Of a stretch of 64,000 bases of DNA, positions 51,197 to 58,624 are shown piece by piece. The number at the start of each line of letters is the position of its first letter. The stretch's first letter is position 1. The notes under the pieces are model-generated. The model was not told the origin of the DNA, did not search any database, and saw only the letters and a program-made list of their open reading frames with translations. This DNA comes from Chryseobacterium elymi. Lineage in GTDB: Bacteria; Bacteroidota; Bacteroidia; Flavobacteriales; Weeksellaceae. The translations under genes and the position numbers were made by a program. The stretch covers positions 239,024 to 303,023 of the forward strand of contig NZ_QNUH01000006.1 of NCBI RefSeq assembly GCF_003385495.1, read 5' to 3'.

Positions 51197-51205
51197 ATTT
51201 AATAT

Positions 51206-51292
51206 AACAATGTAGCAATCTAACAGTATAACAATTTTAAGATTCGTTTTTTTAATTGTTAGATTGGTAAATTATTAGATTGCTACATTGTT
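51206..51292. repeat. Large imperfect palindrome made of a short ACAATGTAGCAATCTAA-type unit
   Basis: The left arm AACAATGTAGCAATCTAACA and the right arm ...TAGATTGCTACATTGTT are reverse complements over 17 bases. The inner parts (TATAACAATTTTAA / TTAATTGTTAGATTGG) also pair loosely, and an AATCTAAcA/TTAGATTg unit is repeated within each arm. It sits between the peroxiredoxin and thioredoxin genes. Confidence 0.65.
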
Positions 51293-51314
51293 TATTTTTT
51301 CTAAAAATAAACTT

Positions 51315-51623
51315 ATGTACACAGAATTAACAGAAGATACGTTACAGAATATCGTGAACGACAATGAAAAAGTAGTGGTTCAGTACGGAGCCACATGGTG
51401 CGGAAACTGCAGAATCATGAAGCCTAAATTTAAAAAATTAGCATCAGAAAACGAAGAAATTCCTTTTTTATATGTAGATGCCGAAAAGCTTCCTGAAAGC
51501 AGAAAATTAGCAACGGTTGACAACCTTCCTACTTTCGCAGTTTTTAAAAACGGTGAATTGATAAACCAGGTACAGAGCAACCAGGCTGAAAGTTTAATTA
51601 ATCTTTTTAAAGAAATACAATAA
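51315..51623 (+). CDS. Thioredoxin-family protein with CGNC active site
   Basis: The 102-residue cytosolic protein has the full thioredoxin fold (VVQYGATWCGNCRIMKPKFK, LPTFAVFKNGELINQVQSN, with the cis-Pro in DNLPTF). The active site is C29-G-N-C32 instead of CGPC, which changes the redox potential. The gene follows the peroxiredoxin gene and overlaps the DUF6952 gene by one base (TAATG), so it is probably the dedicated reductant. The start at 51315 is the first ATG that fits the fold. Confidence 0.9.
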   Translation: MYTELTEDTLQNIVNDNEKVVVQYGATWCGNCRIMKPKFKKLASENEEIPFLYVDAEKLPESRKLATVDNLPTFAVFKNGELINQVQSNQAESLINLFKEIQ

Positions 51624-51871
51624 TGAAGTTACCCGTAATCCGACAGTTTTATCAGAACCAGACCCCTGAAAATCTTGAAAAAACATTAGAGGTTTTAGAA
51701 AGTTTCTGCGAATTCAGAGGAACCAGTGAAGAAGATCTGAATGTAGCAGGAGAACTGATTACGAATATCTGCGGTGCTTTGGAAGTACATGCCAGTGTTC
51801 AGAACGGAATGAGCGAAAAAGACGCTTTAAATTCTTTTGCACAAAAGGTCTTAGGATCTATTGACAAGTAG
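51623..51871 (+). CDS. Small DUF6952-type protein
   Basis: The 82-residue helical acidic protein begins MKLPVIRQFYQNQTPENLEK and contains SEEDLNVAGELITNICGALE. This corresponds to a small conserved Bacteroidota family found with peroxiredoxin and thioredoxin genes (recalled as DUF6952). It has one cysteine in each of CEFRG and ICGAL. Function is unknown. Its start codon overlaps the thioredoxin stop, so it is translated with it. Confidence 0.75.
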   Translation: MKLPVIRQFYQNQTPENLEKTLEVLESFCEFRGTSEEDLNVAGELITNICGALEVHASVQNGMSEKDALNSFAQKVLGSIDK

Positions 51872-52403
51872 TTTTTTTCTTATTCAATCATTGAAAGATT
51901 TAATAAGAAAAAGACTATAAAACACAGTACTACTGAGCCTTTCCTCGATACTATATTTTCTCCATTCTTTAATTTCAAATTAAACATCTGCTTCAAAGCT
52001 TCTGTAATATGCCATTGCTGATGCTGTTGCTGCTGTTTATATAAATCAAAGAATCCATTAAAAATCCCGGTGAATCTCATCAGGATTTTTTGGGTTTTGT
52101 CTTTGAAGATTAAAAGATTGAAGTATGTAAAGATTTAATCGGGCAGATGAGATATTCATCATTTAAAACACTAATGACACTAATTTCGGCACTAATGACA
52201 CAAATGTTTCAATCTGTAAATTGTGATGTTTGTGAAATCATTTGTGGTATTTGTGATTACAAATTGAAAAATTCAAACATTCAAAGATTTAAAAATCACA
52301 ACAAAAAATCCTGATGAATGGATCACCAGGATTATTATTTTTTATAAGAGATTAAATCTGAATTTATAATTTTTCATTCATCATTTTTCACTCTTCATTT
52401 AAA
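51872..52403. other. 532-base gap with palindromic repeats
   Basis: No convincing gene is seen. The gap holds two related terminator-like hairpins (52061-52089 and 52308-52332) and between them direct repeats ACACTAATGACACTAATT / CACTAATGACACAAATG plus their complements (CATTTGTGGTATTTGTGATT), which can form a large fold. A 66-residue minus-strand frame (51880-52080) is low-complexity and not called. Confidence 0.6.
52061..52345. repeat. Element bounded by two similar hairpins
   Basis: The left hairpin arms are AAAATCCCGGTGA and TCATCAGGATTTT. The right copy has AATCCTGATGA and TCACCAGGATT. The two share the same sequence in opposite arms, and the ~220 bases between consist of repeat units of 7-20 bases. 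The layout is that of a small non-autonomous palindromic element or a double terminator. Confidence 0.45.
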
Positions 52404-53093
52404 TTAGCTTCTTCTGCTCATTAAGATTCTCAGAATATACCAGAACAAAAGCATAATGGAGGCAAAAAGCTGCAATGAAGCTCCTACATACTGTCCGGTA
52501 GAATAAATATCTTTAAGCTTACTTGTTTCATACAGAATACTTGCAGAAGCCAAAAGCACCATTCCTACTGAGAACCAAAGTCCCAGGTTGAACCCAAAAA
52601 TTGCTCCGGCCACAATCAGTCCTATCGAAAGAAAGCCTCCGATAACAATAATATTTCTTAAAAATGAAAAATCTTTTTTAGAAGTAAATGCCACTGCCGA
52701 AAGTCCGGCAAACATGGCTATCGTAAGCATAGCAGCCTGGAAAATGATATTTCCTCCCCCTTGCATTCCTGCTGCAATATAAATCATAGGCATGAAGATA
52801 ATGGCTTCTAGAATAATATAGAATCCTAATCCGAAATACTGTGTTGTTCTGCTCTGCGAAAGCGACCATTTAGAAGCCAGCATGGAAGCCAGCCAGAAAA
52901 CACCGATAATCAACAGCCATGTGTATTTTTGTCCGAACATCATAGCAATGATCTCCACAGGAACCGTTTTCAGTAAAATAGTTTCAACCCCGATAAATGC
53001 CAGGATTGCCAAAGCGACATGCAGGTAAGTTTTTCTGTAAAAAGCTGCTTTTTCCACATCGGAGGAATGAGCAACTAAAACATCTGTCATCAT
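52404..53093 (-). CDS. Bax inhibitor-1/YccA family membrane protein
   Basis: The 229-residue protein has seven hydrophobic helices and fits the BI-1/YccA (TMBIM) family, which forms pH-sensitive calcium-leak channels in the inner membrane. Visible family pieces are FYRKTYLHVALAILAFIGVE at the start, LGFYIILEAIIFMPMIYIAA in the middle and LKDIYSTGQYVGASLQLFAS near the end, with acidic residues in the last helix pair. The start has two adjacent ATG codons. The cellular role in flavobacteria is unknown. Confidence 0.88.
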   Translation of the reverse strand: MMTDVLVAHSSDVEKAAFYRKTYLHVALAILAFIGVETILLKTVPVEIIAMMFGQKYTWLLIIGVFWLASMLASKWSLSQSRTTQYFGLGFYIILEAIIFMPMIYIAAGMQGGGNIIFQAAMLTIAMFAGLSAVAFTSKKDFSFLRNIIVIGGFLSIGLIVAGAIFGFNLGLWFSVGMVLLASASILYETSKLKDIYSTGQYVGASLQLFASIMLLFWYILRILMSRRS

Positions 53094-53118
53094 AGTTAGT
53101 CTTTTTTATTATTTTAAA

Positions 53119-53562
53119 TTATTTGTCTTTTTTTGCCGGCATTACCCCAATGATCTTTCCATCCTCTTCAAACACAGCCATAATTACCTCTTTTGAAGAA
53201 GAGTCTCCTGCATACTTATAATTGATGTTGGGCAGACTGGAGCCATCCATTAATCTGTGATACCCTGTTTTTAAAATTTCCAGCTTTTTATTGATATCAA
53301 AACCGTCTTTTACTTTTTTCAGAATGTCATCCGTAACAATTTCTTTTACCTTATCGGAAAGAAGTGCATCAACGTCTGAACGGTCCGGAGATCTAAGTGC
53401 TTCGACAAACTTAAGAAAGTTGTCATTATACAGATTAATCTTCTCTTTGCTCAACTGAGCAGGAATCTCTTTCTGAACCTTTTCAACCTTCACATCCGTT
53501 ACTTTTTGAGCAAACATCAGCTGTGCGGCAAGAACTGTAAGTCCTAAAAATATTTTTTTCAT
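53119..53562 (-). CDS. Secreted protein of unknown function
   Basis: The 147-residue product has a signal peptide (IFLGLTVLAAQLMFAQ). The mature part is a charged helical region (KEKINLYNDNFLKFVEALRS) followed by a beta part (PNINYKYAGDSSSKEVIMAV). No domain was recognised. It has the size of small Bacteroidota stress or envelope proteins. It is 25 bases upstream of the BI-1-like gene on the same strand, so an operon is possible. Confidence 0.65.
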   Translation of the reverse strand: MKKIFLGLTVLAAQLMFAQKVTDVKVEKVQKEIPAQLSKEKINLYNDNFLKFVEALRSPDRSDVDALLSDKVKEIVTDDILKKVKDGFDINKKLEILKTGYHRLMDGSSLPNINYKYAGDSSSKEVIMAVFEEDGKIIGVMPAKKDK

Positions 53563-53605
53563 AATTTTTTATTATTGGTGAAATAAGCGAGTTAAGATAC
53601 GAAAA

Positions 53606-54640
53606 TCAGACCACTTCCAAAAACTTCATCGTATCTACATTATCCGCATAGGTATCCAGAGCAGGATGCTGCGCCTCACCGAAAGGAATGGAATCTAATC
53701 CAAGCTCATCTTTTGCCACAATACACTGGATGTTTTCTTCATTTTCGGCAATAAAACTTTTAACCTCCTCCAAAGATGAATACCTGCTGAAATGAATCAC
53801 GGAAAGCGGACTGAAAAGCTTATCATCCTCTTTCAGCATAACAAAATTATTATCCCAGAATTTATCCCGGTTCAGGAGATAAACCGCTCTGTTATAATCA
53901 TAGTTATTCGCATATTTATGATGATTAATGATATCCTGGAAGTCTATAAAACTTTCAAATAACCTGTCGATAACAAAGTCTTCAGGGATAAAAATTCTGG
54001 TCACATTTCTGCATCCAAGTCCGAAATACCTGAAAATATCTTCGGCCAGAAGCTGGAGTTCTTCAGGAGTCTCATCACCTTTAAGAACCGCTGCAGAAGT
54101 TCTGTTTTTTCTGATGATGCTTAAATGGTCCTTGAAATAATATTCAAGATACCTTGCGGTGTTATTACTTCCTGTCGCAATTACGGCATCAAAATTTTCC
54201 AGTCTTTCAACACATTCAAACTGAACGGCTCCATGTGACATTTCATTCCATTTTTTCAGCAGGAACGGAACCATCTGCTTATCTTTTGAAGACAGTTTGA
54301 TCAAAGGAATATGTCCGCTCAAAACAACAGATATTACATCATGCAGTCCGACCAATGGTATATTTCCGGCCAGGATCAATCCTACTCTTTTTGAAGTTTT
54401 GGAAACAGAATAGTTTCTGAGCCAATTGTTTATATTTCCCTGAGTAAGCAAATGAGTCCACTCTGTAAGAGCAAATTTCTGATTCTCAAGGGTAAACCAG
54501 GGATTCTCTATTTCGGATCTTTTCAGCAATAACTCAAACTCTGCATCATGATCATTATAATCCACAGGATTCTTTGCTAAAAACTCTTTTATATACGTAC
54601 TTAACTTAATAAGTCCTAAAACTTTATTTTCGATATTCAT
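53606..54640 (-). CDS. Acyl-CoA reductase-like protein (LuxC family)
   Basis: The 344-residue protein matches the LuxC-like acyl-CoA reductases, which reduce activated acyl groups to aldehydes with NADPH. The region around residues 90-170 is clear: GLILAGNIPLVGLHDVISVV and FDAVIATGSNNTARYLEYYF. The catalytic cysteine candidate is in YFGLGCRNVTRIF. It is divergent from the ferredoxin gene. It is part of a conserved Bacteroidota neighbourhood with that ferredoxin and serC. Confidence 0.8.
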   Translation of the reverse strand: MNIENKVLGLIKLSTYIKEFLAKNPVDYNDHDAEFELLLKRSEIENPWFTLENQKFALTEWTHLLTQGNINNWLRNYSVSKTSKRVGLILAGNIPLVGLHDVISVVLSGHIPLIKLSSKDKQMVPFLLKKWNEMSHGAVQFECVERLENFDAVIATGSNNTARYLEYYFKDHLSIIRKNRTSAAVLKGDETPEELQLLAEDIFRYFGLGCRNVTRIFIPEDFVIDRLFESFIDFQDIINHHKYANNYDYNRAVYLLNRDKFWDNNFVMLKEDDKLFSPLSVIHFSRYSSLEEVKSFIAENEENIQCIVAKDELGLDSIPFGEAQHPALDTYADNVDTMKFLEVV

Positions 54641-54668
54641 AATTACTTTTAAATTGGGGAATATTTTG

Positions 54669-54686
54669 TAATTTTGTGCAAATTTA
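54669..54686. promoter_or_regulatory. Facing -7 boxes of the reductase and ferredoxin genes
   Basis: TAATTTTG (54669-54676, plus) lies 23 bases before the ferredoxin ATG and TAAATTTG (54686-54679, minus) lies 38 bases before the reductase ATG. The two boxes are only two bases apart, so the divergent transcripts would overlap at their starts. Confidence 0.45.
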
Positions 54687-54699
54687 AAAAAAATTAGCG

Positions 54700-55050
54700 A
54701 TGGCTATTAAAATAACTGATGAATGCATTAATTGCGGAGCCTGCGAACCGGAATGCCCGAATAATGCAATATATGAAGGGGCCGTAGATTGGAAAGCTTC
54801 TGAAGGTACTGCTCTTACAGGTACCGTGACCATGCCGTCAGGACTTACTGTAGATGCAGATTCGCCGCAGGAACCGGTAAGTGATGATGTATATTTCATT
54901 GTAACAGATAAATGTACGGAATGTAAAGGATTCCATGAAGAACCTCAATGTGCAGCTGTCTGCCCGGTAGACTGCTGTGTTCCAGATGAAGACCATGTAG
55001 AATCTGAAGAAACCCTGCTTAATAAAAAAGCGTTCTTACACGGTGAATAA
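54700..55050 (+). CDS. 2[4Fe-4S] ferredoxin
   Basis: The 116-residue protein has two 4Fe-4S clusters: ECINCGACEPECPNN (C-x2-C-x2-C-x3-C) near the N-terminus and KCTECKGFHEEPQC plus CPVDCC, where the spacing between the second and third cysteines is long. The middle has an acidic insertion of ~35 residues (GTVTMPSGLTVDADSPQEPV). It acts as a low-potential electron carrier. The partner is unknown, but the divergent reductase is a natural candidate. A hairpin terminator follows. Confidence 0.93.
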   Translation: MAIKITDECINCGACEPECPNNAIYEGAVDWKASEGTALTGTVTMPSGLTVDADSPQEPVSDDVYFIVTDKCTECKGFHEEPQCAAVCPVDCCVPDEDHVESEETLLNKKAFLHGE

Positions 55051-55058
55051 TAAAAGCT

Positions 55059-55087
55059 CCGTCTCAGCATAATGAGGCGGTTTTTTT
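55059..55087 (+). terminator. Hairpin terminator after the ferredoxin gene
   Basis: CCGTCTCA and TGAGGCGG pair (one G-T pair) around GCATAA and are followed by T7. Confidence 0.8.
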
Positions 55088-55173
55088 AACCAAAAAATTG
55101 AAGAAATCTAGTAAAATATCAATAATAAACCGCAAGTCCATAAAATTCTTGCACAACCAAAAAAAGTAAAAAT

Positions 55174-56238
55174 ATGAGCAAAAAGCACAACTTCAGCGCA
55201 GGACCATGCATCTTACCTCAGGAGGTATTTGAAAAATCAGCAGAAGCTATTTTAGATTTTAACGGAATCGGACTGTCTCTCCTTGAAATTTCTCACAGAA
55301 GCAAGGATTTTGTTGCTGTAATGGACGAAGCACGTGCCATTGTGAAAAGACTGATGAACCTTGGCGATGATTATGAAGTGCTTTATTTAGGTGGTGGTGC
55401 AAGCCTGCAGTTTGCTATGGTACCCTACAATCTTCTGAAGACAGGCGGTAAAGCAGCTTACCTGGATACAGGAACATGGGCAGCAGGAGCTGTGAAAGAA
55501 GCCAAAAAGTTAGGAACTGTGGATGTAGTAGGTTCTTCCAAAGAAAAAAACTATTCTTTCATTCCTAAAGATTATACGGTAGGCTCAGAATACGATTATT
55601 TCCACTGCACCTCGAACAATACGATCTACGGAACGCAGATGAAATCTTTCCCTGAAGCAGATACTTTGATGGTTTGTGATATGAGTTCCGATATTTTCTC
55701 AAGACAGCTTGATTTTTCAAAATTTGATCTTATCTATGCCGGAGCTCAGAAAAATATGGGACCTGCAGGAGTTACCCTGGTGGTGATAAAAAAAGAAATT
55801 CTTGGAAAAACAGGAAGAGAGAACATGCTTTCTATTCTGGATTATTCTCAGCATATTGCAAAAGAATCCATGTACAATACACCTCCGGTTTTCCCCGTGT
55901 ACGCTTCCCTTCTTACTTTACAGTATCTTGAAAAGAATGGCGGAATTGCTGCAGCAGAAGCCAGAAATGAAGCTAAAGCAAAACTTTTATATGATGAGAT
56001 CGACAGCAATCCTCTGTTTGAAACATTCTGTGTAAAAGAAGACCGCTCTTTAATGAATGTTTCCTTCAACATCACGGACGAAAGCAAAAAAGAGGCATTC
56101 GACGCTGCGTGGAAAGCTGCAGGAATCAGCGGTCTGAACGGACACAGAAGCCTTGGCGGTTACAGAGCAAGCTTATACAACGCTTTACCTATTGAAAGTG
56201 TGCAGGTTCTCGTGGATGTTATGAAGTCAATAAAATAA
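55174..56238 (+). CDS. serC: Phosphoserine aminotransferase
   Basis: The 354-residue PLP enzyme makes 3-phosphoserine from 3-phosphohydroxypyruvate and glutamate. The start HNFSAGPCILPQEVFE and the nearby GIGLSLLEISHRSKDF are family-typical. The Schiff-base lysine is K193 in IYAGAQKNMGPAGVTLVVI. The C-terminal SGLNGHRSLGGYRASLYNAL fits SerC. The next gene is serA, so the first two steps of serine synthesis are adjacent. Confidence 0.96.
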   Translation: MSKKHNFSAGPCILPQEVFEKSAEAILDFNGIGLSLLEISHRSKDFVAVMDEARAIVKRLMNLGDDYEVLYLGGGASLQFAMVPYNLLKTGGKAAYLDTGTWAAGAVKEAKKLGTVDVVGSSKEKNYSFIPKDYTVGSEYDYFHCTSNNTIYGTQMKSFPEADTLMVCDMSSDIFSRQLDFSKFDLIYAGAQKNMGPAGVTLVVIKKEILGKTGRENMLSILDYSQHIAKESMYNTPPVFPVYASLLTLQYLEKNGGIAAAEARNEAKAKLLYDEIDSNPLFETFCVKEDRSLMNVSFNITDESKKEAFDAAWKAAGISGLNGHRSLGGYRASLYNALPIESVQVLVDVMKSIK

Positions 56239-56355
56239 CTTATATTAGACGTCCAAAAAAATAAAAAAAGATTTAAAGATTTCAGATACTTGATTTCAGA
56301 CTTTAAAGTCTAGTATGTAACATCTTATATCTAACATCTATTAAGATAATAATAC

Positions 56356-57321
56356 ATGAAAGTTTTAGCAAACGACGGAATCTCGAAAACAGGAGAACTG
56401 GCCCTTACGGAAGCAGGATTTGAAGTCCTGCCGAACAGAGTGGCTCAGAATCACGTGATCAATTTCATTAATGAAAATAACGTGGATATTCTTTTGGTAA
56501 GAAGCGCGACGAAAGTTAGACAGGACCTTATTGATGCCTGCCCAAGTCTGAAAATCATTGGACGCGGCGGTATCGGAATGGATAATATTGATGTGGATTA
56601 TGCCAAAAGCAAAGGGATCAAAGTGATCAACACGCCTACAGCATCTTCAAAATCAGTAGCTGAGCTAGTTTTCGGACATTTTTTTGCACTGGCAAGGTTC
56701 CTTCACGAATCGAACCGGCTGATGCCTTTGGAGGGGGAAACCCACTTTGATGCCATGAAAAAATCATTCAGCAAAGCGTATGAACTTTCAGGAAAAACAC
56801 TTGGAGTAATCGGCTTTGGAAGTATCGGACAGGAAGTTGTAAAAATGGGGATAGCGTTAGGAATGAAAATTAAGGTGCTGACGAAAAATCCGAAAACAAG
56901 AGTTCTTACGCTGGACTTTTTCGACGGACAGAACCTGAATTTTGAGATTACTTCCACCAATGACATGGATGCTTTCCTTAAAGATACAGACTTCATCAGC
57001 ATCAATACTCCAAAAACGAATGAGTATATTATAGACACGCCTCAGTTTGAAAAAATGAAAGACGGAGTCTACATAGTAAATACTGCAAGAGGTGGCGTAA
57101 TCAATGAGGTAGCCCTTATAGATTTCATCGAATCTGAAAAAGTAGCGGGTGCCGCACTGGACGTGTTCGAAAACGAACCCACTCCGGAGCTCCCTTTACT
57201 GATGAATCCTGCATTGTCTCTTTCTCCTCACGTAGGCGGAAACACCATAGATGCACAGGAGAAGATCGGTGCAGAACTTGCAGAACAAATTATTAAGCTA
57301 CAAAAAGAAACCATAAGATAA
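56356..57321 (+). CDS. serA: D-3-phosphoglycerate dehydrogenase (short form)
   Basis: The 321-residue NAD enzyme oxidises 3-phosphoglycerate, the first step of serine synthesis. The NAD motif is LGVIGFGSIGQEV, the catalytic arginine is in NTARGGVINEVAL, and the later histidine is in LSLSPHVGGNTIDAQ. It lacks the C-terminal ACT regulatory domain of long SerA proteins, so feedback inhibition by serine is unlikely by that route. The gene is 117 bases after serC and three bases before DUF1015. Confidence 0.94.
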   Translation: MKVLANDGISKTGELALTEAGFEVLPNRVAQNHVINFINENNVDILLVRSATKVRQDLIDACPSLKIIGRGGIGMDNIDVDYAKSKGIKVINTPTASSKSVAELVFGHFFALARFLHESNRLMPLEGETHFDAMKKSFSKAYELSGKTLGVIGFGSIGQEVVKMGIALGMKIKVLTKNPKTRVLTLDFFDGQNLNFEITSTNDMDAFLKDTDFISINTPKTNEYIIDTPQFEKMKDGVYIVNTARGGVINEVALIDFIESEKVAGAALDVFENEPTPELPLLMNPALSLSPHVGGNTIDAQEKIGAELAEQIIKLQKETIR

Positions 57322-57324
57322 AAT

Positions 57325-58569
57325 ATGCCTGTTTTTAAACCTTTCCGTGGAATAAGACCTCATAAAGACTTTGAGAGCACTTTCCCTACCCATCCGCTGG
57401 ACAATTTTACCCAAGAGGAGATTGCAGAGAAAGCTCAAATTGAAAATACTTACATCAACATGATTAAGCCCTATGTTGTAAGTAAATCCAAAGATATTGA
57501 CCGGAATTTAAGAAAGATCCGTTCAACTTTTGAAGAACTTCTGGAAGAAAAAAAACTGGTCCAGGACAGTTCATCATATTATCTTTATGAGCAAATCTAC
57601 CCCAATAAACAAATTTTCAGAGGCTTGCTGGGATTAGCGAGCATTGAAGATTTCTGGAACGGAAAGATCAAAAGACACGAAAGTACCATTCCACAGAAAA
57701 AAGAAAAGCTGGCTCATTATCTGGACAAAGTAAGTCTTCAGGCTGAACCGGTGCTTCTTACCTACCCTTCCAATTCAAAGATCGAGCTTCTGATGAATCA
57801 TGAAGAGAAGAATGTTCCTATTTTTAACCATGTGGATTCTATCGGGATCAGACATAAAATCTGGAGAATAGACAACCGTCTGAAACTTCAGCAATTCAAA
57901 GAGGTAATCGATCAAATTGACTCGTTTTACATTGCAGATGGTCACCACAGGATCGGATCTACTGCTCTGAATGCTAAATATCACAAGGAGAAAAATAAAA
58001 GACACAACGGTACGGAAGCCTATAATTTTGTCTATAGTTTTATCGTCTCCAACCAGTCGATCAAAATTCATGATTACAACAGAATCCTGTCTGATCTTAA
58101 CGGGCTTTCCAGTGAAGAGTTTTTAAAAGAGCTTGACCAGTATTTCCTGATCCACGAAAAAGGAGAAACGTCTTATTTTCCTTCGCAGAAATTCCATATC
58201 TCGATGTATCTGGATGGTAAATTCTACTCGCTTCACGTGAAGCATGACCTCCGTTCAACGGAAATGTCCCTTGATAACCTTGACCACCATCTTTTAGATA
58301 AATATATTTTCAAGAATATCCTTAAAATAGAAAATTCTGACAGTTCTGAGAAGATTTCCTATGCTAAAGGAACTTCCAATATCCAGGGAATCAATTTTTT
58401 AAAGGAGAAAATAGATAATGGTGAAGGAAAAGTAGGGTTCGGAATCTATCCGGTAAGTTTCAACGATATGATTAAAATTTCTGACCTTAAGCTCAGTATG
58501 CCTCCAAAATGTACATTTATTGAACCGAAATTGGTTACAGCACTGTTAATGTACGATATGAAAACTTAA
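57325..58569 (+). CDS. DUF1015 family protein
   Basis: The 414-residue protein belongs to DUF1015, whose members lie next to serA or serC in many bacteria. Its signature is FYIADGHHRIGSTALNAKYH (a metal-like GHHR motif), with KPFRGIRPHKDFESTF at the start. It is cytosolic. No reaction is known, but the link to serine synthesis is strong and conserved. It starts three bases after serA, so it is in one operon. Confidence 0.88.
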   Translation: MPVFKPFRGIRPHKDFESTFPTHPLDNFTQEEIAEKAQIENTYINMIKPYVVSKSKDIDRNLRKIRSTFEELLEEKKLVQDSSSYYLYEQIYPNKQIFRGLLGLASIEDFWNGKIKRHESTIPQKKEKLAHYLDKVSLQAEPVLLTYPSNSKIELLMNHEEKNVPIFNHVDSIGIRHKIWRIDNRLKLQQFKEVIDQIDSFYIADGHHRIGSTALNAKYHKEKNKRHNGTEAYNFVYSFIVSNQSIKIHDYNRILSDLNGLSSEEFLKELDQYFLIHEKGETSYFPSQKFHISMYLDGKFYSLHVKHDLRSTEMSLDNLDHHLLDKYIFKNILKIENSDSSEKISYAKGTSNIQGINFLKEKIDNGEGKVGFGIYPVSFNDMIKISDLKLSMPPKCTFIEPKLVTALLMYDMKT

Positions 58570-58624
58570 TAAATTCCTAATTTTTCCCTACTTTTATCGT
58601 TGGAAAAAGAAAGGTAAATAAAAA

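Noticed and set aside
51880..52080. 66-codon minus-strand frame with a hydrophobic end and a Gln/His run
   Set aside because: It overlaps repeat sequences and a hairpin, has no promoter or ribosome site seen, and low complexity; a real small gene cannot be fully excluded.
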